Shown here: piece after piece, positions 7,756 through 15,329 of the stretch
Layout: every line of letters begins with the position of its first letter
Position numbering within the stretch: position 1 is the first letter of the stretch
Assembly: GCA_905215755.1 (NCBI GenBank)
Contig: CAJMRE010000028.1
Span: forward strand, 1 to 27,773
DNA from: an uncultured bacterium
GTDB lineage: Bacteria > Actinomycetota > Coriobacteriia > Coriobacteriales > Coriobacteriaceae
DNA length: 27,773 nucleotides
Reading direction: 5' to 3'
Program-made: the position numbers and the translations under genes
The notes under the pieces: generated by a model
The model's database searches: none
Seen by the model: only the letters and a program-made list of their open reading frames with translations
Told to the model about the DNA's origin: nothing

Positions 7756-8400
7756 CTAGTCCACGGTGATGTCGAGGTTCTTGCCGACGAGACCTACGTA
7801 GCCGCCCTCGGCAGCCTTGGGACTATCTGCGTGGCAGAGAACCCACTTGTCGGCCTTCCAGTAGCAGTAGCTATCACCGGCCGCGGGCATGTCGGCCGCA
7901 GCCTCGGGGCGCGGACCGTTGGTGCCGGCGGGCAGTGCAACCATCACCTGGAAGCCACCGTCGTCGACCATGCACGGCGTGTAGTGCAACGTGGTGGCGT
8001 AGACCTCGACGAGCGTGCCGGCGGGCGCGCGGAACGCCTTGACCTGCGCGGTGTCGAGCTTGCCATCGATAATTTGCTCACGCTTGGCCAGCAGCAGGAC
8101 AAAGTCGCGAGCACCCAGATTGAACTCGCTCGCGCGGTGATACTCCAGGCAGTTGAGCTTCGTGTTGTGGCCGTTGCACCAGCCCAGCTGGAACGGACGG
8201 CCGCCATACATAAGCAGGCCGAGCGTGTCGGCGCCCTCGACCTGCTCGAACTCGGGTGCGGAAGCCACGTACTTGCTGCCCTCGGGGACGGGCGTGGCGG
8301 AGAGTGCCTCGACGAGCGGGGCGGTCAGGCTGGACGGGACGTCGTCCCACACGCGGCCATAGGATTTGAATTCGGGGTCGGTAACAGAGTAGATATGCAT
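7756..8400 (-). CDS. DUF4867 family protein
   Basis: 214 aa starting MHIYSVTDPEFKSYGRV, the usual start of this family; an upstream in-frame Met is rejected because it adds an unrelated, basic leader. The fold is expected to be a cupin-like beta protein (GTLVEVYATTLHYTPCMVDDGGFQVMVALP). No signal peptide or membrane segment is seen. Members occur in gut bacteria near sugar metabolism genes, but the reaction is not established. A ribosome binding site AGGAGCG lies before the ATG. An inverted repeat GTTTGT/ACAAAC (8414-8433) sits in the leader and could be an operator. The last 20 codons are duplicated upstream of the ATPase gene. Confidence 0.88.
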   Translation of the reverse strand: MHIYSVTDPEFKSYGRVWDDVPSSLTAPLVEALSATPVPEGSKYVASAPEFEQVEGADTLGLLMYGGRPFQLGWCNGHNTKLNCLEYHRASEFNLGARDFVLLLAKREQIIDGKLDTAQVKAFRAPAGTLVEVYATTLHYTPCMVDDGGFQVMVALPAGTNGPRPEAAADMPAAGDSYCYWKADKWVLCHADSPKAAEGGYVGLVGKNLDITVD

Positions 8401-8413
8401 GTTCGCTCCTGTT

Positions 8414-8433
8414 CGTTTGTGTGATATTACAAA
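8414..8433. promoter_or_regulatory. Possible operator upstream of the DUF4867 gene
   Basis: GTTTGT and ACAAAC form 6-bp arms around GTGATATT. A perfect TTCTAGAA palindrome lies just beyond it. The region is AT-rich and is the presumed promoter of the DUF4867 gene. No regulator is identified. Confidence 0.35.
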
Positions 8434-8484
8434 CATTCTAGAACAATCACGCGCGGTTTTAAACGTCCGCCATGTCCGCTCAAC

Positions 8485-8514
8485 AAAAAGGCACCCCGCA
8501 TAAGCGAAGGCGCC
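8485..8514 (-). terminator. Rho-independent terminator of luxS
   Basis: On the minus strand GGCGCC pairs with GGTGCC (one G-U), with an inner CGC/GCG stem around TTAT, followed by five T (8489-8485). It lies 30 bases after the luxS stop. Confidence 0.85.
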
Positions 8515-8543
8515 CAGTGAGTTCATTTTGAGCGACGAAACCT

Positions 8544-9032
8544 TTACGCCTGCTGATAGTGCAGGTGCGCCTCGTCGATATCGATCAGATCGCGGTCGAG
8601 ATAGCGACGCGCGAGCCAATTTGCCATAGGGAGATTCTGGTCCAGGTAGTTACCGCACTCTTCGGGAGCGGCACCGGGGACATCGCCCTCGAAGCCAGCA
8701 ACAAACTCGAACAACTCGCGCACGAGCGGCAAGATCTCCTCACTCGTCACCTCGCCAAACACGACAAGGTAAAAGCCCGTGCGGCAGCCCATAGGCCCAA
8801 AGTAGACAATGCGGCTCGACCACTCGGCATGGTTGCGCAGGAACGTTGCACCCAGGTGCTCGATGGTGTGGCACTCCGCCGTGTTCATGACCGGTTCTTT
8901 GTTGGGCGTGGTCAAGCGCAGGTCAAACGTGGTAACGGCGGCGCCGGTCGCCGGATCGCGGTCGACGCGGCTCACATACACGCCTGGTTCAAGCAGCAGA
9001 TGATCAACGGAAAAACTCGCGATGCGCTCCAT
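8544..9032 (-). CDS. luxS: S-ribosylhomocysteine lyase LuxS
   Basis: 162 aa, the normal LuxS length. The metal site is HTIEH (H55, H59) with C126 in EECGNYLD; the catalytic Cys is C83 in MGCRTGFY and E58 is the general base. It cleaves S-ribosylhomocysteine to homocysteine and DPD, the precursor of autoinducer-2, as part of the activated methyl cycle in the cytoplasm. It is a single gene with GAGAGGATC before the ATG and its own terminator. No pfs or methionine gene is in view. Confidence 0.98.
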   Translation of the reverse strand: MERIASFSVDHLLLEPGVYVSRVDRDPATGAAVTTFDLRLTTPNKEPVMNTAECHTIEHLGATFLRNHAEWSSRIVYFGPMGCRTGFYLVVFGEVTSEEILPLVRELFEFVAGFEGDVPGAAPEECGNYLDQNLPMANWLARRYLDRDLIDIDEAHLHYQQA

Positions 9033-9051
9033 GGCAGATCCTCTCGGTAGT

Positions 9052-9067
9052 TAATTTGGGACAGGGC
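9052..9067. repeat. Dispersed motif TAATTTGGGACAGGGC
   Basis: Similar sequences occur at 9131-9147 (in the terminator stem) and, decayed, at 23121-23136. It appears to be a short intergenic element repeated in this genome. Confidence 0.6.
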
Positions 9068-9108
9068 TCTTTTAGCTGGTCGCAACAATCCCACCCATGA
9101 TAGCAGTC

Positions 9109-9147
9109 AAAAAAGCCTCGTCCCAAATAACTACTTTGGGACGGGGC
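9109..9147 (-). terminator. Rho-independent terminator of the ROK kinase gene
   Basis: 13-base arms (9147-9135 and 9127-9115, one G-T pair) are followed on the minus strand by six T (9114-9109). The stem is built from the dispersed TTTGGGACGGGGC motif. Confidence 0.85.
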
Positions 9148-9207
9148 ACCGCGCAGCCGATAATATCGAGCGTTCAGCATCTAGTTTTCTAACCCGGCAG
9201 CGACTGC

Positions 9208-9250
9208 AATCGCCACCGGGCCAATCGCAATAATCGCCACCAGACCAATC
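9208..9250. repeat. Imperfect tandem duplication, 24-base period
   Basis: AATCGCCACCGGGCCAATC at 9208-9226 recurs with two changes at 9232-9250. It lies just beyond the ROK stop codon (9263). No function is apparent. Confidence 0.6.
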
Positions 9251-9262
9251 GATGGTCTGCAC

Positions 9263-10201
9263 TTACAGCACTCGCAAACAAGTTGCGACGGCACCGTAGA
9301 TATTGGCGTCGTTACCCAGCTGTGCCGGGACCACGTGTGGACGAGGCATATCTTTCAGAAAACCGGTGTAGTGCGCCATGATGTCATCCATCTTACGGTC
9401 GAGCGCCTCGAACAGCGCGGGATGGCAGCTGATGCCACCACCAATCGCGAAGACTGCCGGGTCGATGACGCACTGCAGATTCACAAGCACACGATCAAAC
9501 AGCTCAGCATAGGCATCCAATCCGCGCTGCACGGCGGCGACTTCGGACGCGCTCCCGTGCTCCAGTAGCTCGAAGATCCGTCGGCCATCGAGGGCCTCCA
9601 GTTCAGCTTCATCCGAAATGCCAAGTTCGACTGCCACGAGATTCTGCAGGCCGCGCCATCCGCTCGAAGTCGCGAACGTATCACGATGATCAAGCGGTTC
9701 GCTTACGTTGTTGGACAGGAAGCTGAACTCGCCCGCGAAGCCGCCCGCACCCGTCAGCACCCGGCCGTCAACCACGATGCCTCCGCCGATGCCCGTACCG
9801 ATTACCGCCACGCAACCCACGTCCACGCCGCGCAACGCGCCGGCAGCGTACTCGCCAAGCGCACAGCTTTTGCCGTCGTTGACAACGGTCACGGGCAGCC
9901 CCAGCCGTTCGCGCAGCGCTCGGCCAAGCGGAAACCCGTCCATGTACGGCAGCGCACCACCGCGATGGATCGTCCCGTCTGGATCGACCTCGTAACCGAA
10001 GATGCCACCCGGGGCCGAGATGCCCACGCCTACAACCTGTCCGCGATACGGCCCTACGAGTGCCGCGAGCGCGTCGACCAGCTGATCGGCCGAGACGAAC
10101 GCCGTCGGAATCGAACCACGGTCACCAAACTCGTAGTTCTCATTCACAATCGCCCATTTAACGCTCGTTCCGCCGATATCAATTCCAAACAGCTGCCTCA
10201 T
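9263..10201 (-). CDS. ROK family sugar kinase (glucokinase-like)
   Basis: 312 aa from MRQLFGIDIGGTSVKWA, which holds the phosphate-1 loop; GAGGGGAG precedes this ATG, so the upstream extension is rejected. VVNDGKSCALGEY carries the catalytic Asp and VIGTGIGGGIVVDG is the second phosphate loop. The cysteine-rich zinc motif of most ROK proteins (CGCxGCxE type) is missing: the equivalent stretch reads AGGFAGEFSFLSNN. Members without the zinc motif exist, so activity is not excluded. It likely phosphorylates a hexose or amino-hexose in the cytoplasm. It has its own terminator and lies after the pentose operon on the same strand. Confidence 0.9.
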   Translation of the reverse strand: MRQLFGIDIGGTSVKWAIVNENYEFGDRGSIPTAFVSADQLVDALAALVGPYRGQVVGVGISAPGGIFGYEVDPDGTIHRGGALPYMDGFPLGRALRERLGLPVTVVNDGKSCALGEYAAGALRGVDVGCVAVIGTGIGGGIVVDGRVLTGAGGFAGEFSFLSNNVSEPLDHRDTFATSSGWRGLQNLVAVELGISDEAELEALDGRRIFELLEHGSASEVAAVQRGLDAYAELFDRVLVNLQCVIDPAVFAIGGGISCHPALFEALDRKMDDIMAHYTGFLKDMPRPHVVPAQLGNDANIYGAVATCLRVL

Positions 10202-10227
10202 GGCCGCTCCCCTCTCGCTCAATGCGT

Positions 10228-10443
10228 CTACATACTCGCAGGCTCTTCCATAAAGGCCATGAGCCTGCGGTTGAGCAGACGACCCCAAAACGTGCAGATA
10301 CCGCCCGCCAGGAGCGCGGCGGCTACGGTGCCGATACCGATGCCCACCGCAGCACCCGTACGCACAAGCCCGTAGACCAGTGAGATGCCCACACAGCTCC
10401 CGTCAAAGAAATACTTCGCCTTACCAAATTCACAGTGAAACAC
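10228..10443 (-). pseudogene. C-terminal remnant of a YczE/YitT-like (DUF6198-type) membrane protein
   Basis: 71 residues begin FGKAKYFFDGSCVGISLVYGL and continue AAVGIGIGTVAAALLAGG, which looks like the last two membrane segments and tail of YczE-type membrane proteins, normally about 200 residues or more. Upstream in the same frame are TGA stops at about 10459 and further on, and no N-terminal part is recognisable. The only start is a GTG without a good ribosome binding site. It is most likely the end of a deleted gene; a tiny membrane protein is the alternative. Confidence 0.6.
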
Positions 10444-10598
10444 CTGGGACGTAGACCATCATTCGACGCGTTGGACTCTACCGCATCACATCACCCTCTC
10501 GTTCGCATCTTTACCTATCGGCACGAATAGCGCTCCGTGACATCGCCCCAGGGCGTCACTCGTACGCATTGCCGCGACTCTACCGTGGCATTACGCAT

Positions 10599-12083
10599 TT
10601 AGTACGCAATCGTCGCCTCGACGGCATGGCGCCAGCCGGCGATCTTTTTGGCTCGCTCGTCAGCGGGCATGGCAGGCTCCACGATGCCGCGGGCGCCGTA
10701 GACGTCGACGACATCGCGTGTGTACATGCCCAGCGCGATACCGCAGGCCCAAGCCGCGCCCAGACCGCTCATCTCGTCGTTGCTCGCAATGCGGATGGGC
10801 GAGCCGACCAAATCGCTCTCAAACTGCATCAGGTACGCATCGCGCGTGGGGCCGCCGTCAACACGTAGCTCGGCAAGCGCCGCGCCCGAATCCTCGACCA
10901 TCGCATCAATGACGTCAAAGATCTGATAGGCGATCGACTCGTCGGCAGCCTTTACGAACTCCGCGCGGCCCGTGGTGCGTGTCATGCCAAAAACGCATCC
11001 CTCGGCATCACTTGCCCAGTGCGGCGCACCCAGGCCGGTAAACGCCGGCACAAAGTAAACATGGCTCGCCGGGTTGGCGGCGTAGCACAGGTCGGTGACC
11101 TCCTCGGGGTTGTTGATGAGCTCCAGGTCGTCGCGCAGCCAGGTCTTGACGGCGCCGGCGTAGCTCACGTTGCCCTCGAGTACATACTCGGTCACGCCGT
11201 TCATACGCCACGCAAGCGAGCTCGAAAGCCCGTGCGAGCTGGCGACAAACTCGTTGCCGACGTTCATCATGACCGAGCTACCGGTGCCATAGGTCGCTTT
11301 GGCCATGCCGCGGCTGTGGCAACCCTGCGCAAACAGGGCCGCATGGCTGTCGCCCAGCACGCCGTGTACCGGCACGGGTGCGGGCAAAAAGCCATCCAGG
11401 TCCGTTGTGCCAAACAGACCGTCGGAATCGGTCACCTGCGGCAGGCAGGCCGGATCGATGCCAAAGGCCTCGCACACCGGCTCGCTCCAGCAGCCACGGC
11501 GCAGGTCGAAGAGCTGCGTGCGACTAGCATTGGACCAGTCACAGCGAAACTCCGCGCCGCCCGTGAGCGTCCAGACCACCCAGGCATCGATGGTGCCCAG
11601 ACACAGCTCACCCGACGCCGCGGCCTCGGCAGCCGCCGGAACGTTCGCGAGGATCCAAGCCATCTTGCCCGCCGGATAGTAGGGCGAGAGCACCAGGCCC
11701 GTTGTGTCACGTACCAGCTCTGCCACGCCTTCGCGCGCCGCAAGCTCGTCACACAGCTCGCGGGCGCGGGCACACTGCCACACCACGGCGTCACACAGCG
11801 GCTCGCCCGTCGTGCGGTTCCAGGCAACGGTGGTCTCGCGCTGGTTGGAGATGCCAATACCGGCAATGTCGGCCGGATTGACCCCGGTCTCCTCCACCAC
11901 GGCACGCGCCACGGCCAACACATTGGCGGCAATCTCGGCGGGATCATGGCTCACCCAGCCGGCATCATTGACAATCTGGCGATGCGAGCGGTCGGCACGA
12001 TGAATCAGATGGCCGCCCTCGTCCACCAGCAGCGCCTTCGTGCCCTGCGTGGATTGGTCGATTCCGATGATGTAGCGGCCCAT
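10599..12083 (-). CDS. FGGY-family carbohydrate kinase, glycerol-kinase-like
   Basis: 494 aa from MGRYIIGID, preceded by AAAGGGG; an in-frame ATG 15 bases upstream overlaps that site and is rejected. The N-terminal phosphate loop reads DQSTQGTK rather than the DQGTTSSR of E. coli GlpK. The glycerol-contacting residues of GlpK are all present: R82/E83 in NQRETT, Y135 and D245 in LGDSHAAL. The C-terminal FGGY domain shows YGTGSS, ESIAYQ and RVDGG. It is the last gene of the isomerase/split-transketolase operon, so the substrate may be dihydroxyacetone released by the transketolase, or apulose, or glycerol. No glpF or glpD is nearby. Family sure; substrate open. Confidence 0.9.
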   Translation of the reverse strand: MGRYIIGIDQSTQGTKALLVDEGGHLIHRADRSHRQIVNDAGWVSHDPAEIAANVLAVARAVVEETGVNPADIAGIGISNQRETTVAWNRTTGEPLCDAVVWQCARARELCDELAAREGVAELVRDTTGLVLSPYYPAGKMAWILANVPAAAEAAASGELCLGTIDAWVVWTLTGGAEFRCDWSNASRTQLFDLRRGCWSEPVCEAFGIDPACLPQVTDSDGLFGTTDLDGFLPAPVPVHGVLGDSHAALFAQGCHSRGMAKATYGTGSSVMMNVGNEFVASSHGLSSSLAWRMNGVTEYVLEGNVSYAGAVKTWLRDDLELINNPEEVTDLCYAANPASHVYFVPAFTGLGAPHWASDAEGCVFGMTRTTGRAEFVKAADESIAYQIFDVIDAMVEDSGAALAELRVDGGPTRDAYLMQFESDLVGSPIRIASNDEMSGLGAAWACGIALGMYTRDVVDVYGARGIVEPAMPADERAKKIAGWRHAVEATIAY

Positions 12084-12101
12084 GGCCACCCCTTTCAAAA
12101 T

Positions 12102-12136
12102 GAATGTGACAAAGGGACGGTCCCTTTGTCACATTC
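12102..12136. repeat. Near-perfect 35-bp palindrome between transketolase and kinase genes
   Basis: GAATGTGACAAAGGGAC (12102-12118) is exactly complementary to 12120-12136 around a single G. It fills most of the 56-base gap between the transketolase stop and the kinase start. In the transcript it would form a 17-bp hairpin with a strained loop (in practice a few pairs shorter). No T tract follows on the minus strand, so it is not a typical terminator. Confidence 0.9.
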
Positions 12137-12139
12137 CAA

Positions 12140-13081
12140 TTACTCTGCGGGAAGGAACTCGGCAACGGTCTTGGCAATGCCTTCGCCGGTGAGGCCGTAG
12201 TGCGCAAAGACCTCGGGGCTCGTGCCGGTGATGACCGGCGCGTCGGGCAGACTCAGGCACTTAACCGGACGCGGGCAATGCTCGCCCACGACCTGCGCGA
12301 CCATGGAGCCCAAGCCTCCAAAGGGGCTGTGCTCCTCGACGGTCACGACGGCGCGCGTGGCACCGGCGGCCTCGATCACGGCATCGGCATCGAGCGGCTT
12401 GACGCAGTACATGTCGAGCACGGTGGCAGAGATGCCCTGCTCGGCCAGCAGATCGGCGGCGTCCACGGCATGGCGGACCATCTCGCCGGTGGCGACAATC
12501 GTCACATCGGTGCCGCGACGCACCCAGGTGGCGCGGTCCATCTGGAACGGGCACTCGTCCTGGGTATACACGTCCTCGACCGGGTTGCGACCCACGCGGA
12601 TATAGGCCGGCTTGTTGTCGGCAACCAGGGCGCGCACGAGCTCGGCAGTCTGAAAACGATCGCTCGGCAGATACACGCGCATGTTGGGAATCGCGCTCAT
12701 GGCAGCGATATCCTGCGCGGAGTGATGGCTCATGCCCAGAGCGCCGTAGGACACGCCGCCCGAAATGCCGATGAGCTTGACGTTGGTGTTGGAGTACGAG
12801 ACGTCGACCTTGCACTGCTCATACGAGCGCGTGGTCACAAAGGACGCCGGCGAGGCGGCCCAGGCCTTCTTGCCGCACGAAGCCATGCCGGCGGCGATAC
12901 TCACCAGGTCCTGCTCGGCGATGCCGACCTCGACGGACTGCTGGGGATACTGATCGAAGAACGGCGTGAGCGATGCGGAGCCGCGGGAGTCGGAGCACAG
13001 GACGACGATGTCCTTATCGGTCTCGGCGGCCTCGAGCAGCGTGTCGCAGATAACCTTGCGGTTGGCGATCTTGTTAGCCAT
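12140..13081 (-). CDS. Transketolase, C-terminal subunit (candidate apulose-4-phosphate transketolase subunit B)
   Basis: 313 aa, covering the pyrimidine-binding and C-terminal domains of transketolase. VEVGIAEQDL contains the catalytic Glu (E56) and YGALGMSHHSAQDIA (112-126) lies at the cofactor site. The start MANKIANRK overlaps the end of the N-terminal subunit gene by 8 bases, so the two are coupled. Split transketolases are known; in D-apiose catabolism such a pair (AptA/AptB) turns apulose 4-phosphate plus glyceraldehyde 3-phosphate into dihydroxyacetone and xylulose 5-phosphate. Assignment to that reaction is inferred from the neighbouring apiosidase-like and isomerase genes; an ordinary pentose-phosphate transketolase cannot be excluded. 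Confidence 0.93.
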   Translation of the reverse strand: MANKIANRKVICDTLLEAAETDKDIVVLCSDSRGSASLTPFFDQYPQQSVEVGIAEQDLVSIAAGMASCGKKAWAASPASFVTTRSYEQCKVDVSYSNTNVKLIGISGGVSYGALGMSHHSAQDIAAMSAIPNMRVYLPSDRFQTAELVRALVADNKPAYIRVGRNPVEDVYTQDECPFQMDRATWVRRGTDVTIVATGEMVRHAVDAADLLAEQGISATVLDMYCVKPLDADAVIEAAGATRAVVTVEEHSPFGGLGSMVAQVVGEHCPRPVKCLSLPDAPVITGTSPEVFAHYGLTGEGIAKTVAEFLPAE

Positions 13082-13910
13082 TGATGGCCTCCTTATGGGC
13101 AGCGAAATCGGCGATGATCTGGGCATATTCCTCATCGTTGGGCAGGTGGTGATGCCAGGCGGCTTTGTCCTCCATAACGGGCGAGCCATAGCCCTTCACC
13201 GTGTTGAGGATGATGACCGTGGGCTTTCCGCAGGTCTCGGCCGCAAGCGTCAGCGCGGCGTCGATGGCCCGAACGTCGTTGCCCGGAATGGAGAGCACGT
13301 TCCAGCCGAAGGCAGCCCAGCGCTCCTCCTGCGAATCCTGCTTCATGACGTCCTCGGTGCTGCCGCTGATCTGCAGGCGGTTACGGTCCACGAGCGCGCA
13401 CAGGTTATCGAGCTGGTAGTTGCCGCCGCTCATGGCGCCTTCCCAGACCGAGCCCTCGGCAAGCTCGCCGTCGCCCATGATGGTGTAGACGCGGTAGTCG
13501 CGGCCGTCCATCTTGCCGGCAAGCGCCATGCCGACGGCCACGGGCAGGCCATGGCCCAGCGAACCCGAGTTCATCTCGATGCCCTTGAGCTTGTTGTTGG
13601 GGTGGCCGATGTAGGGGCTGCCGAACTTGGAGAAGCGGGCCTTGACGTCATCGAGGTCCAGATAGCCCTCGTGGCACAGCACCGCGTAGTAGGCCTCCAT
13701 GGCGTGGCCCTTGGAGAGCACGAAGCGGTCGCGGTTGGGATCGTCGACGGTCTCGGGCGAAATGTTAAGGTGGTTGGCATAGAGGGTCATGAGGGCGTCG
13801 ATCACCGACATGTCGCCGCCAATATGGCCGCCGGCGCCAGCCATGATGATATCGACGCAATCACGGCGAAGGTCCCAGCGCAGGGACTCAAGCTCTTCGA
13901 TAGTTGCCAT
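13074..13910 (-). CDS. Transketolase, N-terminal subunit (candidate apulose-4-phosphate transketolase subunit A)
   Basis: 278 aa, the thiamine-diphosphate-binding half. Visible are GHIGG (28-32), SKGHA (66-70), GHP around H103, GSLGHGLP (116-123), and the cofactor motif GDGELAEG (146-153) through N177 of DRNRLQ. The start lies only two bases after the isomerase stop and the end overlaps the C-terminal subunit, so isomerase, both halves and kinase form one operon. It works as a heteromer with the C-terminal subunit. Its specific donor sugar is not readable from these motifs. Confidence 0.94.
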   Translation of the reverse strand: MATIEELESLRWDLRRDCVDIIMAGAGGHIGGDMSVIDALMTLYANHLNISPETVDDPNRDRFVLSKGHAMEAYYAVLCHEGYLDLDDVKARFSKFGSPYIGHPNNKLKGIEMNSGSLGHGLPVAVGMALAGKMDGRDYRVYTIMGDGELAEGSVWEGAMSGGNYQLDNLCALVDRNRLQISGSTEDVMKQDSQEERWAAFGWNVLSIPGNDVRAIDAALTLAAETCGKPTVIILNTVKGYGSPVMEDKAAWHHHLPNDEEYAQIIADFAAHKEAING

Positions 13911-13912
13911 TT

Positions 13913-15313
13913 CTACTCTCCTCGCAGGTAGGCTTTGACGTCTTCTTCAATGGGGTCGTACAGGTCGGGCTGGATGCCAATGTACTTGCAGGCCTCGTAG
14001 AGCACCGGCACCACGTTGGCGTGAATGGCGACGCAGTGGTGAATGTAGGGGCCCTCGACGATCTTGGCCTCGAGGCGCTTGAGGTTGTCGACCTCGACCC
14101 ACAGATAGGTGCCCATGCCGGCCGGGCCGTCGATACCGCGGGCGTTACCCAGCAGCAGCGAGTACTCGCCGTTGTCGCCGTCAAAGCGGGCAAGGGTGAG
14201 GTCGCCGTGCTTGGCCTCGGCCGTCAGCGCGCCGGGGTGATCGAAAGCCAGCGGGTAGGTGAGCTTGGGCTTGACGGCCGCGCAGCTGCAGGGCCAGGGG
14301 CCGCAATGCTGCAGCAGCTCGCCGTTCTCGTTATCGGGATGGCGCACGGTCCAGTCGGCGAACATGCCGCGGTGACGGCCCAGGTCGGCGGCCTCGACCA
14401 TCAGCGCGGTGATGGCGCCGTGGATATCGGTCTCGCATACGATAGGAATGCCCATCTCGTTGAGGATGGCGTTGGCGGCGCAGGGCATAATGCCCAGCTC
14501 GTCCTGCAGAGCGTTCCAGCACTGAATGGCACCGGCGTTGCAGCCATACTTCTCGACCAAGCGCTTCATGGCGATAGCAAGACCGGCGACCGCGGGGACC
14601 TTGTCCTCGGGGATGCAGATCTCAAAGCTGTCGTTGATGTGGGCAAGCATGGCGGCCATGGCCTGCTCGTCGGCCTGGGCGTCGCGCACAGCCTGGACAA
14701 GCTCGGTCATGGGGATAGGCGAAAGCTGGATGTTGAACTTCTCGAGCAGCTCGCCCTCGTTGCACATGGTCGACCAGAAGTCGAACGGACGGGTGGCCAT
14801 CTGCAGGATGCGGGTGTGCTTGAAGGTCTTGACCACGTTGCAAACGGCCAAAAAGTCCCAAACGCCGCGCTCGAACTCGGGGTCGGTCAGGCGGCAGTTG
14901 GTCATGTAGGTGAAGGGGACCTGGAAGCGGCGCAGGACCTTGCCGGTGGCGAACAGGCCGCACTGGCTATCGCGCAGGCGCGTGCCGTCGGGCTCGGGGC
15001 GCTCGTCGCGCGGACCCCACAGCAGCACGGGTAGGCCGAGTTCGCGGGCAAGGCGAGCGCAAACGTACTCGGTGCCAAAGTTGGCGTGGCACAGCATGAT
15101 GCCGTCGACGCCCTCGGCGCGGAACTTCTTGACGATAGGCGCGATATGGCTGTCGTCGAACAGCAGGCCCTCATCATTGATGTCGTCGATATCCACGATG
15201 TCGACGCCGATCTCGCGCAGGCGATCAGCCGTCAGGCCGCGATACTTAAGCGCGTCCGGCGCGCTAAAGATGCTGCGGCGCGTGGGCACAAAGCCGAGCT
15301 TAATCTTATCCAT
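13913..15313 (-). CDS. L-fucose/L-arabinose isomerase family protein (candidate D-apiose isomerase)
   Basis: 466 aa, cytoplasmic. The C-terminal half shows the family hallmarks: CWNALQDELGIMPC (265-278), CETDIHGAIT (293-302, metal-binding Glu and Asp region) and a late GPYIHHCVAIH. The start is preceded by AGGGGAGGA. It is the first gene of the operon with the split transketolase and FGGY kinase, which fits a step that turns an imported aldose into a ketose. In this context D-apiose to D-apulose is the most economical reading; L-fucose, D-arabinose or L-arabinose are alternatives, but no fuculose or ribulose aldolase or epimerase gene accompanies it. Confidence 0.88.
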   Translation of the reverse strand: MDKIKLGFVPTRRSIFSAPDALKYRGLTADRLREIGVDIVDIDDINDEGLLFDDSHIAPIVKKFRAEGVDGIMLCHANFGTEYVCARLARELGLPVLLWGPRDERPEPDGTRLRDSQCGLFATGKVLRRFQVPFTYMTNCRLTDPEFERGVWDFLAVCNVVKTFKHTRILQMATRPFDFWSTMCNEGELLEKFNIQLSPIPMTELVQAVRDAQADEQAMAAMLAHINDSFEICIPEDKVPAVAGLAIAMKRLVEKYGCNAGAIQCWNALQDELGIMPCAANAILNEMGIPIVCETDIHGAITALMVEAADLGRHRGMFADWTVRHPDNENGELLQHCGPWPCSCAAVKPKLTYPLAFDHPGALTAEAKHGDLTLARFDGDNGEYSLLLGNARGIDGPAGMGTYLWVEVDNLKRLEAKIVEGPYIHHCVAIHANVVPVLYEACKYIGIQPDLYDPIEEDVKAYLRGE

Positions 15314-15329
15314 GTACGTCCTCCCCTAG

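Noticed and set aside
10541..10572. GTGAC...GTCAC hairpin after the pentose operon as a terminator
   Set aside because: Stem is interrupted by a three-base bulge and no T tract follows on the minus strand.
10599..12083. Kinase read as a xylulokinase or plain glycerol kinase
   Set aside because: The GlpK pocket residues argue against xylulokinase, while the absence of glpF/glpD and the transketolase operon argue against simple glycerol use; left as an open FGGY kinase.
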